Shown piece after piece: positions 50,814-58,557 of a stretch of 64,000 bases of DNA. A program made the position numbers and the translations under genes. Source of the stretch: Nocardiopsis alborubida (GTDB taxonomy: Bacteria > Actinomycetota > Actinomycetes > Streptosporangiales > Streptosporangiaceae); contig NZ_JAAXPG010000002.1 in the NCBI RefSeq assembly GCF_012396365.1, positions 62,001-126,000 of the forward strand, read 5' to 3'. Within the stretch, counting starts at the first letter, position 1, and each line of letters opens with the position of its first letter. Under the pieces are notes generated by a model. That model saw only the letters and a program-made list of their open reading frames with translations. It ran no database searches and was not told the DNA's origin.

Positions 50814-50961
50814 TGGCGCTCGCGGGGATCGAACCCGCGACCTCTCGTGCGTCGCCCTGCGCCGGGCCTGTCGCCTGGGTCTGCCCTCCCGGTGGTCGCG
50901 ATGCGGAGTCGAACCGCGGGCAGTCAGAACGCCGAGTGCTCTACCGCTGAGCTAGAGCGCC
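50814..50961 (-). tRNA. Split or degenerate tRNA-like sequence
   Basis: Reading leftward from 50961: acceptor GGCGCTC, TA, D-arm GCTCAGCGGTAGAGC, an anticodon-like loop TTCTGAC (CTG) on a 4-bp stem, then a T-arm GCGGTTCGACTCCGC with no variable loop. About 80 bases later comes a second, well-formed T-arm GCGGGTTCGATCCCCGC followed by GAGCGCC, which pairs perfectly with the first GGCGCTC. The two ends therefore belong together and the middle carries an extra T-arm segment. I read it as a disrupted or inserted tRNA gene, not a standard one. Confidence 0.45.
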
Positions 50962-50984
50962 GAAGTGATGGTCGTGCATCGGAA

Positions 50985-51307
50985 TGGTGGTGACCCCAGA
51001 CGGACTCGAGCCGCTCGCACCGCAGTCGCGGCGCGTCCTCGTGCGGTAGTTCGGCACGAGGTCCTGCATCGCCCGTCCAGGGAAGCGGTGAAGATCTTCT
51101 TCGGGGAAACCCCGGCGAGGCTGTGCCGAGCCCTGCGGAACGTCGGCGGAATCGCTCCTCCGGGCTGCACAGGTGGCAGTGAACAGGCCCAGGTCCAGGT
51201 GCAGTCACACCGGGCGTAGAGGACCTCGCGTGCGTCGGACTTGGCCGCGACGGCCGCATCGGCCCCCGTCCGTGCAGTGCTGCCCTGGTCCATATGTGGT
51301 CGGACAT
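50985..51307 (-). pseudogene. Zinc-knuckle gene with frameshifts
   Basis: ATG 51307 (AAGGAAAACACC upstream) opens MSDHIW, then the coding frame lies one base over: AKSDAREVLYARCDCTWTW from ATG 51293. Near 51190 it shifts again to LFTATCAARRSDSADVPQ, FPGRAMQDLVPNYRTRTR and on toward the tRNA-like region. Cys pairs CDC and C (TATCAAR) hint at a zinc site. Decayed or mis-sequenced. Confidence 0.35.
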
Positions 51308-51318
51308 GGTGTTTTCCT

Positions 51319-51696
51319 TCAGATGAAGATCTGGGTACCGCGCACGATCTCGATGGCCGGGATTCTCAGGCGGTGGCCGCCGACGGGGTAGGCGGGATGG
51401 TCGGAGGCGACGACGATGCAGTCCCACGAGCCGGAGTGGCGCTTGCGCGGCCGTGGCTCGCGCTGGCGGCCAATGGCCGGTTCGGTCTCGGCGTGGAACT
51501 GGAAGGGCACTACGACGACGCGGTATTCACTCTCCCCGGTAACCCTCCAGGGCAGTTCGATGAGCAGGTCCTGGGGCCACTCGAGGATGGTCACGGGCAG
51601 CGTCGACAGCGCGTGGGTCTTCGAGCCGGTCGCGGCGGAGGCCAGACGCTCGCGCTCCTGTTCTGCGGTCTCGGTGAAAGGACGGGTGAATGCCAT
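51319..51696 (-). CDS. Hypothetical protein
   Basis: 125 residues; ATG 51696 chosen for AAGGAG ten bases upstream. Begins MAFTRPFTETAEQERERL; beta-rich centre (YRVVVVPFQFHAETEP) and end (CIVVASDHPAYPVGGHRL). Chained with the two genes upstream. No family is recognised. Confidence 0.6.
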   Translation of the reverse strand: MAFTRPFTETAEQERERLASAATGSKTHALSTLPVTILEWPQDLLIELPWRVTGESEYRVVVVPFQFHAETEPAIGRQREPRPRKRHSGSWDCIVVASDHPAYPVGGHRLRIPAIEIVRGTQIFI

Positions 51697-51701
51697 GGTG
51701 A

Positions 51702-51803
51702 TCAGTGCTCCTTGTCGGCCTTCTGCTGGGGTCGGTTGTTCAGGCGGGCCTTCGTCGAGACGGCTTCGACCTCGTCGCCGGACTTGGCGATGCGCGTGGT
51801 CAT
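51702..51803 (-). CDS. Micro-ORF, 33 residues
   Basis: ATG 51803 with GGGAGG upstream, overlapping the previous stop by ATGA; ends TGA 51702, six bases before the next ATG. It begins MTTRIAKSGDEVEAVSTK and is hydrophilic. Well supported by signals and spacing. Confidence 0.6.
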   Translation of the reverse strand: MTTRIAKSGDEVEAVSTKARLNNRPQQKADKEH

Positions 51804-52117
51804 GACGGCCTCCCGGGGGTGATGACGTCTTTACGAAGAAGCTCCCGAGCTCGGCTGCGCCGAGCCTGACGAGCACGAGAAGTGCGGTGACAAGCCTCGG
51901 AGTCGTGAACCACCCGCGCCTCGTCCTCCATGGGGTCTTCATCCAGGAGCACCCACGGACCCGCATGCTGGTCCGGATCGTCGACCAGCGGACCGTTCGG
52001 CGGGGTGGTGACCACCATGTACGAACCGGGCCCGGGGACGAAAACAGTGGGGCCCGTGCCCTCGCGCGCGAGCGGAAGATCTGCGTGCGCCAGAGCCCGG
52101 GCCAGAGCGATGACCAC
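51800..52117 (-). CDS. Small hypothetical protein
   Basis: 105 residues from GTG 52117 (MVIALARALAHADLPLA), seven bases after the upstream stop. Contains GPGSYMVVTTPPNGPLVDD and an Arg-rich end. ATGA overlap with the next gene. Family unknown. Confidence 0.6.
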   Translation of the reverse strand: MVIALARALAHADLPLAREGTGPTVFVPGPGSYMVVTTPPNGPLVDDPDQHAGPWVLLDEDPMEDEARVVHDSEACHRTSRARQARRSRARELLRKDVITPGRPS

Positions 52118-52123
52118 GCCGAA

Positions 52124-52417
52124 TCAAGTCACCTCGCCCCATAGCTCGACCGCCTCCTTGGCGTCATCAGCGCTCAGAGCGGTGGCAGTCATCAATACCG
52201 GTTCCCAGGAACAGGGTTCATCGCTGCTGTCGACAACCGCCATGATCACGAACTCCCCGTCGTCGGTATCACGGAAGGCGTCCAAGGTAGCCGCAGACGT
52301 GAGCGTGGGGAACGAGCCGATGACAGCTCGGGTGGTGGGCAGCCAAGGGTCATCAACGGTCAGAGCACGGTCGGCTACGGTCTTGTCGAGACCGCGGGAC
52401 TCTTCGTTCCAGGCCAT
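52124..52417 (-). CDS. Small hypothetical protein
   Basis: 97 residues from ATG 52417 (MAWNEESRGLDKTVADRAL). Contains AFRDTDDGEFVIMAVVDSSD and ends ALSADDAKEAVELWGEVT. Heads a four-gene leftward chain (52417 to 51319). Family unknown. Confidence 0.6.
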   Translation of the reverse strand: MAWNEESRGLDKTVADRALTVDDPWLPTTRAVIGSFPTLTSAATLDAFRDTDDGEFVIMAVVDSSDEPCSWEPVLMTATALSADDAKEAVELWGEVT

Positions 52418-52575
52418 GAGCGGGCACGGTCATGGATGGCTCCGATCTCGTCAACGATGGGCCCACCGCTGCCGCGAGCGGCTTGCGCTCGGTCATCCCC
52501 GACCAGCGATGCGTGGCTCGGTCACAGCCGGTCCCATCGTGGTCATGCGCGGCAGGGTTGTGGCCCCGGCACTGC

Positions 52576-52610
52576 GCCCATCGCCGGGCTGCCTCAGCCC
52601 GGCGATGGGC
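52576..52610. terminator. Hairpin, 16-bp perfect stem
   Basis: GCCCATCGCCGGGCTG (52576-52591) pairs with 52595-52610 across a 3-base loop. It follows the gene at 52653. The rest of 52418-52652 holds no gene. Confidence 0.8.
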
Positions 52611-52652
52611 GGGGTTCCCCCGGGTAGCAGCACCTCGCGATCGCTCTTCGCG

Positions 52653-52925
52653 TCAGCGATGGTCGCGGGACTTCTTCGTCTCGGTGGTTGCCCGGCCCGC
52701 GCTTCTGATGTCAGCGGCCAGGGCTGAGATGAAGCGGGCGACGTGGGCGGGCCAGGTCAGGGTGAGCCGGACGCGGCCGGCCCACGAGCGCCGCATGGCG
52801 ACGCGGTTCTCCGTGGGCTCCTGGCGGCACAGGTTCCACCAGTAGAAGTAGCCGAGACCGGTCACGACGCCAATCACCAGGGAGATGTAGAGCCAGGCGG
52901 TGAACAGGAACGTGATGATGGGCAT
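52653..52925 (-). CDS. Small membrane protein
   Basis: 90 residues; ATG 52925 chosen for AAAGGGGC eight bases upstream. Residues 1-28 are a hydrophobic segment (IITFLFTAWLYISLVIGVV) followed by a basic, amphipathic tail (RRSWAGRVRLTLTWPAHVAR). Single-span membrane protein with the tail probably inside. Confidence 0.65.
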   Translation of the reverse strand: MPIITFLFTAWLYISLVIGVVTGLGYFYWWNLCRQEPTENRVAMRRSWAGRVRLTLTWPAHVARFISALAADIRSAGRATTETKKSRDHR

Positions 52926-52989
52926 GTCAGCCCCTTTCGGTGATGGGTTCGGTAAGGCCTTGATCAGCTGATCGCACGGAGGTCTGGTG

Positions 52990-53134
52990 TCAGGGTTCGG
53001 GCGCCTCGACGCCGAGCGCGACGCAGAGGTTGTTGACCTCGCCGCAGGGTTAGTCGGGGGAACTTGTCGGTCATGCCGACCTCGACGACTGGACAACCTC
53101 CGCCAACCTTTACGTCGTAGATCGATACAGGCAC
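52990..53134 (-). pseudogene. Small gene, frame lost
   Basis: GTG 53134 opens MPVSIYDVKVGGGCPVVEVG and continues MTDKFPRL. Near 53055 the bias moves to another frame that begins after TAA and reads CGEVNNLCVALGVEAPEP to TGA 52990. One base at the C-run plus one stop separates the halves. Confidence 0.4.
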
Positions 53135-53145
53135 CGTGGGTCGGC

Positions 53146-53370
53146 TTAGGTGATCACCTCGGTGACCTGGCTGCCCGCGACCTTCCAGGTTGTGCGCAGG
53201 TACTCAGCGAAGGTCTCGTCGGTGACTATCGCCCCTGTTCCCGCTCCGTCCTCGGCGAATATGAAGCCGCCGTGGGTGATGTCGGAGACGATCTGGCCGG
53301 TCCTCACCGAGGTCCCGTACGGGGTCGTGCGGGTGATGCGCACCCGGTCCCCGCGCGCCAGCTCAACCAT
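53146..53370 (-). CDS. Small beta-barrel-like protein
   Basis: 74 residues from ATG 53370, which overlaps the upstream stop as TGATG (a GTG one codon earlier is possible). ARGDRVRITRTTPYGTSVRT then GQIVSDITHGGFIFAED looks like an SH3-type small barrel. Family unknown. Confidence 0.6.
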   Translation of the reverse strand: MVELARGDRVRITRTTPYGTSVRTGQIVSDITHGGFIFAEDGAGTGAIVTDETFAEYLRTTWKVAGSQVTEVIT

Positions 53371-53468
53371 CACCGCTCACCGGCCATCGCGGTCTCCAGC
53401 TCGCTGGCGCGGCGGGCGTCGATCAGGGTTTTGCGCTGCGCGGTGGAGGTGTCCTGTGTGGTGTGCAT
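53370..53468 (-). CDS. Micro-ORF, 32 residues
   Basis: ATG 53468 with AAAGGACC nine bases upstream; begins MHTTQDTSTAQRKTLIDAR and ends TGA inside the TGATG junction. Helical and charged. Confidence 0.6.
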   Translation of the reverse strand: MHTTQDTSTAQRKTLIDARRASELETAMAGER

Positions 53469-53520
53469 GGCGAAGCGGTCCTTTCGTGTGGTTTTGTCTG
53501 CGGGTCCTGAGCACGTTTGT

Positions 53521-53558
53521 CGAGACGCTCGGCTGGGAAACACCAGCCGAGCGTCTCG
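53521..53558. terminator. Hairpin, 16-bp stem
   Basis: CGAGACGCTCGGCTGG (53521-53536) pairs with 53543-53558 across 6 bases, between the gene at 53650 and the pair at 53468. Confidence 0.75.
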
Positions 53559-53649
53559 CTAAGCTCCTCCAGGCGGCCAACTAACTTCACGTGTTGCGAC
53601 GACCGTTGGAATCCGCCATGCCGAACAGGGGCTATGGAGTCCAGAAACG

Positions 53650-54015
53650 TCATGCACAGGAGTCGCACACCAGGAGCGATCGCCCCTCACGGTCGGTGCT
53701 GGCCTCCTCCCAGAGACCGGCCAGCGCCCGCGCGCGGGCATCGTCCTCGTCGTGGCCATGCATGAGGCTGACGCAGCCACTCTCAGCGGTGTGGTCGGGG
53801 GAGGCGCAGCCCTCTACATCAGGACCATCACAGTCACATTCCAGTAGGTAGCAGTAGTACGGCAGCTGCACCGGGGTGTACGTCGGAGCCCAGTAGCGAC
53901 CGTGGGAGGCGGCACTCTCCTGGGTGGGGAAGTGCTCCACGACCTCGGTCACCCGGGACTGGGTGTAGTGATGGCCCGCAGCGTCTTGCAAGATCCAGCA
54001 TTGAGTGCGGTTCAT
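53650..54015 (-). CDS. Hypothetical Cys/His-containing protein
   Basis: 121 residues from ATG 54015 (AAAGGC upstream). Begins MNRTQCWILQDAAGHHYTQ; YCYLLECDCDGPDVEGCAS and a closing LLVCDSCA suggest a metal site. No family is recognised. Confidence 0.6.
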   Translation of the reverse strand: MNRTQCWILQDAAGHHYTQSRVTEVVEHFPTQESAASHGRYWAPTYTPVQLPYYCYLLECDCDGPDVEGCASPDHTAESGCVSLMHGHDEDDARARALAGLWEEASTDREGRSLLVCDSCA

Positions 54016-54019
54016 GGTT

Positions 54020-54190
54020 TTGCCTTTGATCAGCTGGTTGGGTGGTGATCTGGGTGTGCAGGGAATTCTGGAGGAACCCCAGGGTGGCGACAGCGTGGGC
54101 CATCGCCTCGCCGGGTTCCTCGTCGGCTCGCAGACCGGCCAGGGTGGCCCGGTCCGCGGCTAGGCGCCGGGCGATCTGACGGCGAGCCCG
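54020..54190 (-). pseudogene. Startless coding fragment
   Basis: Strong coding bias reads RARRQIARRLAADRATLAG, ADEEPGEAMAHAVATLG and ITTQPADQR up to the next gene, but no ATG, GTG or TTG lies between the terminator at 54199 and residue 30. The internal ATG at 54103 has no ribosome site. The 5' end was probably lost, and the expected TGA is one base out of frame. Confidence 0.4.
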
Positions 54191-54198
54191 GGAAAGAA

Positions 54199-54240
54199 AG
54201 AGCCCCGGTCACGGAGCGCTGGCTCCGTGACCGGGGCTCT
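54199..54240. terminator. Hairpin, 19-bp perfect stem
   Basis: AGAGCCCCGGTCACGGAGC (54199-54217) pairs with 54222-54240 across 4 bases. On the minus strand the stem is followed by CTTTCTTT. Terminator of the SSB-like gene. Confidence 0.85.
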
Positions 54241-54288
54241 CAGGCGTGCTCAGCGGGTTCGCACCGGGCAGCGGCGCGGCCGATCGAC

Positions 54289-54879
54289 TCAGTACGGAAG
54301 CTCGTTGACTATGGCGTTGCCCTGGGCCTGTGCGACCCGAGCGGGCACGGCCATCGGCTGGCCGGCGGCGGGCTGCGGCTGGGCCTGAGCGGGCACCGCG
54401 ACAGGAGTCTGCTGGACGGTCTGCGCAGGCTGAGCGACCACGGGCTGTGGCTGCTGCGGGGCAGCGGACGGGGCCGACTGCGCGGGGGCCTGGTTCCGGG
54501 AGGCCTTGGCCTGGGCGCGAGCCTCGCGGATGGACTTCGGTTCGACGAACCAGATGTCGTCGACAATGACCTTCGGACCGGCGTAAACCATCTGACCGGT
54601 CTTCTTGTCGCGGTACGAGCCGTCCTCGAGGTGGTAGGCGATGTTGACGATGTCGCCCTCGCGCATCGCGGCGAAGGGAGTCTTGGTCGCATCGGTGGTC
54701 TCGCGGATGTAGGTCTCGAAGGGGACCTTCTGCGAGCCCCAGTTGCCGTCGCGGGACTTGAAGTTGTTGTCCATGTAGCCGCTGAACTTGATGTTCTTCG
54801 AGCCGTTGGCGTTGCTGAAGGCGACGGGGTCGGCGGCGAGACGAACGGTGGCGTGGCCGAAGTTGTTGGGATTGGTCAT
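54289..54879 (-). CDS. SSB-like protein with Q/P/A-rich tail
   Basis: 196 residues; ATG 54879 has GAGGAG nine bases upstream. An OB-like N-terminal 125 residues (NNFGHATVRLAADPVAF, KNIKFSGYMDNN, YIRETTDATKTPFAAM, GDIVNIAYHLEDGSY, VDDIWFVEPK) is followed by a Q/P/A linker and the tip AIVNELPY, not the usual D-D-x-P-F of cellular SSBs. Such phage/plasmid SSBs coat single-stranded DNA in replication. The different tip suggests different partners from the host SSB. Confidence 0.75.
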   Translation of the reverse strand: MTNPNNFGHATVRLAADPVAFSNANGSKNIKFSGYMDNNFKSRDGNWGSQKVPFETYIRETTDATKTPFAAMREGDIVNIAYHLEDGSYRDKKTGQMVYAGPKVIVDDIWFVEPKSIREARAQAKASRNQAPAQSAPSAAPQQPQPVVAQPAQTVQQTPVAVPAQAQPQPAAGQPMAVPARVAQAQGNAIVNELPY

Positions 54880-55057
54880 GTCAATCTCCTCATGTGAGCT
54901 GCTGTGCGGGGCCCGGGAGTCGGGCCTCGCACAGCGGTCGGTCGTGCTGTTGATCCCTTCCAATGCCCCCTGCGGATCGACTTCGTCGATCGAGAGGTCT
55001 CATTTTCGAGAGAGCTTCCGGATCAGCTGCGCTGATCGACTCTCCCCGCCCCCTCCT

Positions 55058-55372
55058 TCAGTCCAGGAGCACCCGGACCTCGTAGGCGGTGGAGCTGAAG
55101 GGGCCGACGACCAGTCGGTCCTCGATCTCAATCAGCCCCTGCTCCTCCAGGGACTCGGCCAGGCCCGCGTGCTCCGACCAGCCCTTGACGAACACGCAGC
55201 CGTCGGCCGGCAACAGGCCGTAGCTGGCGAGGCTGGTCGACAGGGGTTCCGGGCCCTCGTCGGTCTCGAGCACGAGTACGGAGCGCTCGGCATCGTGAAT
55301 GAGCCTGCCGGTCAGCTCGATGCCGACGGGGAAGGCGACGGTGGTGTCCTCGCGGACTGCTGCGGTCGTCAT
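55058..55372 (-). CDS. Small hypothetical protein
   Basis: 104 residues from ATG 55372 (CGGAG upstream). Beta-rich: GIELTGRLIHDAERSVLVLE, then SYGLLPADGCVFVKGW and VVGPFSSTAYEVRVLLD. Probably a small barrel; family unknown. Confidence 0.6.
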   Translation of the reverse strand: MTTAAVREDTTVAFPVGIELTGRLIHDAERSVLVLETDEGPEPLSTSLASYGLLPADGCVFVKGWSEHAGLAESLEEQGLIEIEDRLVVGPFSSTAYEVRVLLD

Positions 55373-55805
55373 GAGCGGTGGGCTCCGTTCCTTCAGGACG
55401 TGGTGGGACAGCGGTACGAACCGGAGGCAGTCGGTGCGCCATTGATCGGGATGTCGACAGGGAGAGAGCGGGCCCCGGGTGCTTCCAGCAGCGGTCTGGT
55501 TCGAACGTGCAGTGACCCTCCCGGGTCGACTCCGTCGGCCCCTCCCCCGAACCCCGTGACCAAGCCGGGGAGTCCGCCCCCCGGTTCGGCAGGCACATAG
55601 GACCTCTCGTCATGGACTCCGAGGCGGCTGCGCCGCCTGGTCCCCCTCGCGCTGTGGCCGCCGGTGCATGCGGAGCCGATCGAGGACAAACATCTTCCAT
55701 TGATCAATCACTTCCACAATGGATGAATGATTGCATAGCATGTTCTCGAAGACCAGTGGAAACGACACCGTCGACGATTGGTTCGATGGAGGATGGACGA
55801 CGAGG
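55373..55805. other. Divergent intergenic region
   Basis: About 430 bp with no supportable gene. GC-rich at first, then an AT-rich pocket at 55695-55745 (CCATTGATCAATCACTTCCA, GAATGATTGCATAGCATG) upstream of the lipoprotein gene, likely its promoter and an Lsr2-type target. Confidence 0.45.
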
Positions 55806-56678
55806 ATGGGATCACGGATCTGGAGGATGGCCGCCGCGCCGCTGGCGGCGCTCGTGGCCGCAGGGCTGGGCCTGGCCGGCTGTGGCGGCGGGGCGAAGGA
55901 GACGGCGAGCCCGCCGCCGAAGACGACCGCGGCCCCGGTGACCGACGAAGAGCTGGGCGAGGCCCTCGGCGCGCTGGTCGGCCACGGCCAGCCGTCGAGC
56001 TCCGACGAGGGAGCCTGCTTCGCCGAAGCCGTCAAGGACTCAGGTGTGTCCGAGGCTGGCCAGGCCTTCATCGTCGAGATCGGCGGTGACGACCTCGCCG
56101 CCGTTGCGAAGGGTCTGCGAGCAAAGAAACTGGGTGACGACGCCGAGGCGCTGCTGTCGAAAGACATGCGCGCGAGCTTCGACGCCTGCGTCGACGACCA
56201 GTTCCCTGACGCAGGGAAGGAGGCCCCGGACTACGTGGCCCCCGAGACGCCGAAACCCGCCGAGCAAGGCAAGCCGGACCTGCAGGCCAAGTACGAGGTC
56301 GATGAGCAGGTCGACATCCGCTCGTCGACCGAGCTGGTCGACGGCGTGGTCTCGATGTTCTCCTCCTTCGCCCTGGACGACGAGCAGAGGACCATGTACT
56401 CCGAGTCCGGCGAGTGCATGGCCAATGTGGTCTTCACGTCGGGGCTGAGCCAGGAGTCCCTGCACTTCATCGCCGGCGGGGCTCCGATCGGCACCGGTTC
56501 GATCGCCGAGCACCTGGCCAACGACGAGGACAAAGAGACCTGGCGCTCCGACGCCTTTCGAGCCGCGCTGGTCGACTGCTCCGAGGACGATGACGAGGCG
56601 GAGCCGTCGAGCGCTCCCGGCGGAGCGGGCAGCGGCCAGCGCTCGAGCAGCACGGGCGGGCCCGGCTCAGGGAGCTGA
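55806..56678 (+). CDS. Secreted lipoprotein of unknown function
   Basis: 290 residues; ATG 55806 gives a proper lipoprotein signal: RIWRMAAAPLAALVAAG then lipobox LAGC (Cys about 25). The mature part is acidic and helical with two related segments, each with Cys (GALVGHGQPSSSDEGACF and FDACVDDQFPD; YSESGECMANVVFTSG and ALVDCSEDD), suggesting two disulphides in a duplicated domain. Ends in a Ser/Gly tail. Exported plasmid lipoproteins may act in surface exclusion or transfer; this is inference. Confidence 0.7.
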   Translation: MGSRIWRMAAAPLAALVAAGLGLAGCGGGAKETASPPPKTTAAPVTDEELGEALGALVGHGQPSSSDEGACFAEAVKDSGVSEAGQAFIVEIGGDDLAAVAKGLRAKKLGDDAEALLSKDMRASFDACVDDQFPDAGKEAPDYVAPETPKPAEQGKPDLQAKYEVDEQVDIRSSTELVDGVVSMFSSFALDDEQRTMYSESGECMANVVFTSGLSQESLHFIAGGAPIGTGSIAEHLANDEDKETWRSDAFRAALVDCSEDDDEAEPSSAPGGAGSGQRSSSTGGPGSGS

Positions 56679-56713
56679 TTGGTCTCGCAGACTCGTCGTC
56701 CTTGTCGTTGAAC

Positions 56714-56761
56714 GAGGAAAAGGGGCCCTGCGACGACGGCGCCGCAGGGCCCCTTTTCCTC
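56714..56761. terminator. Hairpin, 19-bp perfect stem with T-run
   Basis: GAGGAAAAGGGGCCCTGCG (56714-56732) pairs with 56743-56761, where CCCCTTTTCCTC gives a T-run inside the 3' arm. Terminator of the lipoprotein gene. Confidence 0.8.
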
Positions 56762-56987
56762 GCCCGCGTCGGGTCTCCGCCACCCGCCGCCCCGACCGGG
56801 AGTCGCGGGAGTCGCCGGAGTGCGAGCGGCGGAAGGGGCATGGAAGGCGCAGAATCCCGTGCAGGCGCAACTCTTCCCTCTATTGCCAACGGCAACTAAT
56901 ACCTATTGACATCACGAATTTCCATAAGCATCTGATTGACGATTAGAATTGATTGCAAGGCCAGTCGAATTGGCGAAGGAGGAACAC

Positions 56988-57362
56988 GTGACGATCACTC
57001 GGGACCGCAGGCGTGCCGCCGGGTCTGAGGCGGGGCGGGACGGTGAGCGGGAGCGCGTCGGGATCAGGCTGAGCTCGGCCGACAGGGAGCGGGCGGCCTA
57101 CTGGGCCGACAAGCGCGGCTACCCCTCAGTCAACGAGTACATGGCCACCGCCGTGATCGAGAAGATCCGTAGGGAGAACGGCGACTTCGACGTCCCCGAC
57201 CTCCTCACAGGCAGGCTCAACCAGCTCATCGACGAGAACAAGGCGCTGTCGACGAACGTGGCCAACCTCGAGCGCGTGTTCACCAGCAGCCTGGACAGCC
57301 TCATCGGCCTGACCAGGGGCGAGACCTACTTGTCGGACCAGTACGAGGACGGCGAGCTATGA
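56988..57362 (+). CDS. RHH-type DNA-binding protein
   Basis: 124 residues from GTG 56988, with a perfect AAGGAGGAA upstream (an upstream TTG is less likely). GIRLSSADRERAAYWADKRG then YPSVNEYMATAVIEKIRREN fits the ribbon-helix-helix/MobC-like N-terminus; a coiled coil follows (LNQLIDENKALSTNVANLER). Overlaps the next gene by ATGA. Possible roles are relaxase accessory, partition or regulation of the pair. Confidence 0.65.
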   Translation: MTITRDRRRAAGSEAGRDGERERVGIRLSSADRERAAYWADKRGYPSVNEYMATAVIEKIRRENGDFDVPDLLTGRLNQLIDENKALSTNVANLERVFTSSLDSLIGLTRGETYLSDQYEDGEL

Positions 57363-58405
57363 GCGGGGGCGGAGAGCTCGACGACGCCCTGACGCCGACG
57401 GTGACGAGCGAGGCGATGGACGTCGACACCTCGTTCCTCGACGCCTACCGCTCCGGCGGGGCCGAGGGCCTGGCCCAGTACCGCCGCGAGGCCGAGGCGG
57501 CCGACTCCCTGGAGACCTCACAGGCGGTGGCCGACGAGCTCGACGACTTCGCGGGCCGCTTCGACGCGTCCTCCGCCCAGCGCGGCGGGGCGTCGGCGAG
57601 CGCCCCCGCGACCCCTGGCTCCGAGGCGGGCACCGTAACTGCTCCTGAGCCCGGGGCGTTCCAGGCCGACGAGGAGGTCGAGCCCGAGCACGAGATGACG
57701 GGCCCGGTCAGCGCTCACGACAAGCAGATCGACGAGGACGCCCGCCGGGGTCAGGCCCTCGAGCACACCGATCTCCAGGAGGCCGTCCAGTCTGCAGCGG
57801 TCCGCGCCGGCGACGAGTCGACGGGCGGGGGCGAGCTGCCGATCACGGCGTTCAGGGTCGCCGACGTGGTCAGCCAGCCGACGGTGCGCGCCCTGCCCGA
57901 GGCGGTGATAATCGGCCTGCGCGAGCAGCTGCGGGGCGCCGCGGTGCGCGAGGCGGGCGCGTCCGACGACGAGGCGCAGGCCTTCGCCAAGCGTTTGTCC
58001 CAGGCCAGCCTCGTCACCGCGTTCCTGCTTGCCCACCTCGACCTGGGCATCGGGGTCGACGCCGCCACCGCGCGCGCTGCCGAGCTCTTCCGCTCGCGGG
58101 ACCCGCTGCTGGGCCGGGTGGCCAGCCGCCTCGACGCCCTCATCACCGCCGAGGCCGCCCGCGGTGATCAACTGGACCAGGTGCGCGAGGACCTGCGCGA
58201 GGTACGGTCAACGGCTGACGTCCTCGAGCAGGTGCTCGCCTACTCCGTGGCCGACCGAACCGAGCACCTGGCCCGGGGCGCGGCCGGCGTCGGCGATCTC
58301 GATCTGCGCCACGACAGCGCAATCCGGCTGCGCGACCAGGCCCGCGAGGCGACGAGGAAGCAGCACCGGGTCGAGGCCGACCGTGACGGGCGGCGGCTGA
58401 AATGA
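57359..58405 (+). CDS. Unknown 348-residue partner of the RHH protein
   Basis: Starts at ATG 57359 in the ATGA overlap. The first 150 residues are acidic and disordered-looking (SSAQRGGASASAPATPGSE). The C-terminal 170 are helical with a long coiled coil (DQLDQVREDLREVRSTADVL) and a basic end (RKQHRVEADRDGRRLK). No family is recognised. RHH gene plus larger coupled partner resembles mobilisation or partition pairs, but no relaxase motif is visible. Confidence 0.6.
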   Translation: MSGGGELDDALTPTVTSEAMDVDTSFLDAYRSGGAEGLAQYRREAEAADSLETSQAVADELDDFAGRFDASSAQRGGASASAPATPGSEAGTVTAPEPGAFQADEEVEPEHEMTGPVSAHDKQIDEDARRGQALEHTDLQEAVQSAAVRAGDESTGGGELPITAFRVADVVSQPTVRALPEAVIIGLREQLRGAAVREAGASDDEAQAFAKRLSQASLVTAFLLAHLDLGIGVDAATARAAELFRSRDPLLGRVASRLDALITAEAARGDQLDQVREDLREVRSTADVLEQVLAYSVADRTEHLARGAAGVGDLDLRHDSAIRLRDQAREATRKQHRVEADRDGRRLK

Positions 58406-58541
58406 GTGCCCGGTGCACGGCCAAGCACGGGAAATGAACGAATCGACGGCGGGGAAGGAGGCCGTGTTTGGCTGGGACCCTGTTCCCGCAGCGCCAGCGC
58501 TGCAAGAGCAGTTCTGGTCTGCGAGCAGAGGGGGTCTCGGT

Positions 58542-58557
58542 TAGAGTCGCGCCCATG
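58542..58557 (+). promoter_or_regulatory. -10 box of leaderless kinase gene
   Basis: TAGAGT (58542-58547) lies seven bases before the ATG at 58555, and no Shine-Dalgarno is present, so the message is probably leaderless. Confidence 0.45.

Noticed and set aside
50980-51060. A possible third tRNA T-arm (CTCGAG-centred) left of the tRNA-like sequence
   Set aside because: The palindrome lies inside a stretch with protein-coding bias and no matching acceptor strand exists upstream.
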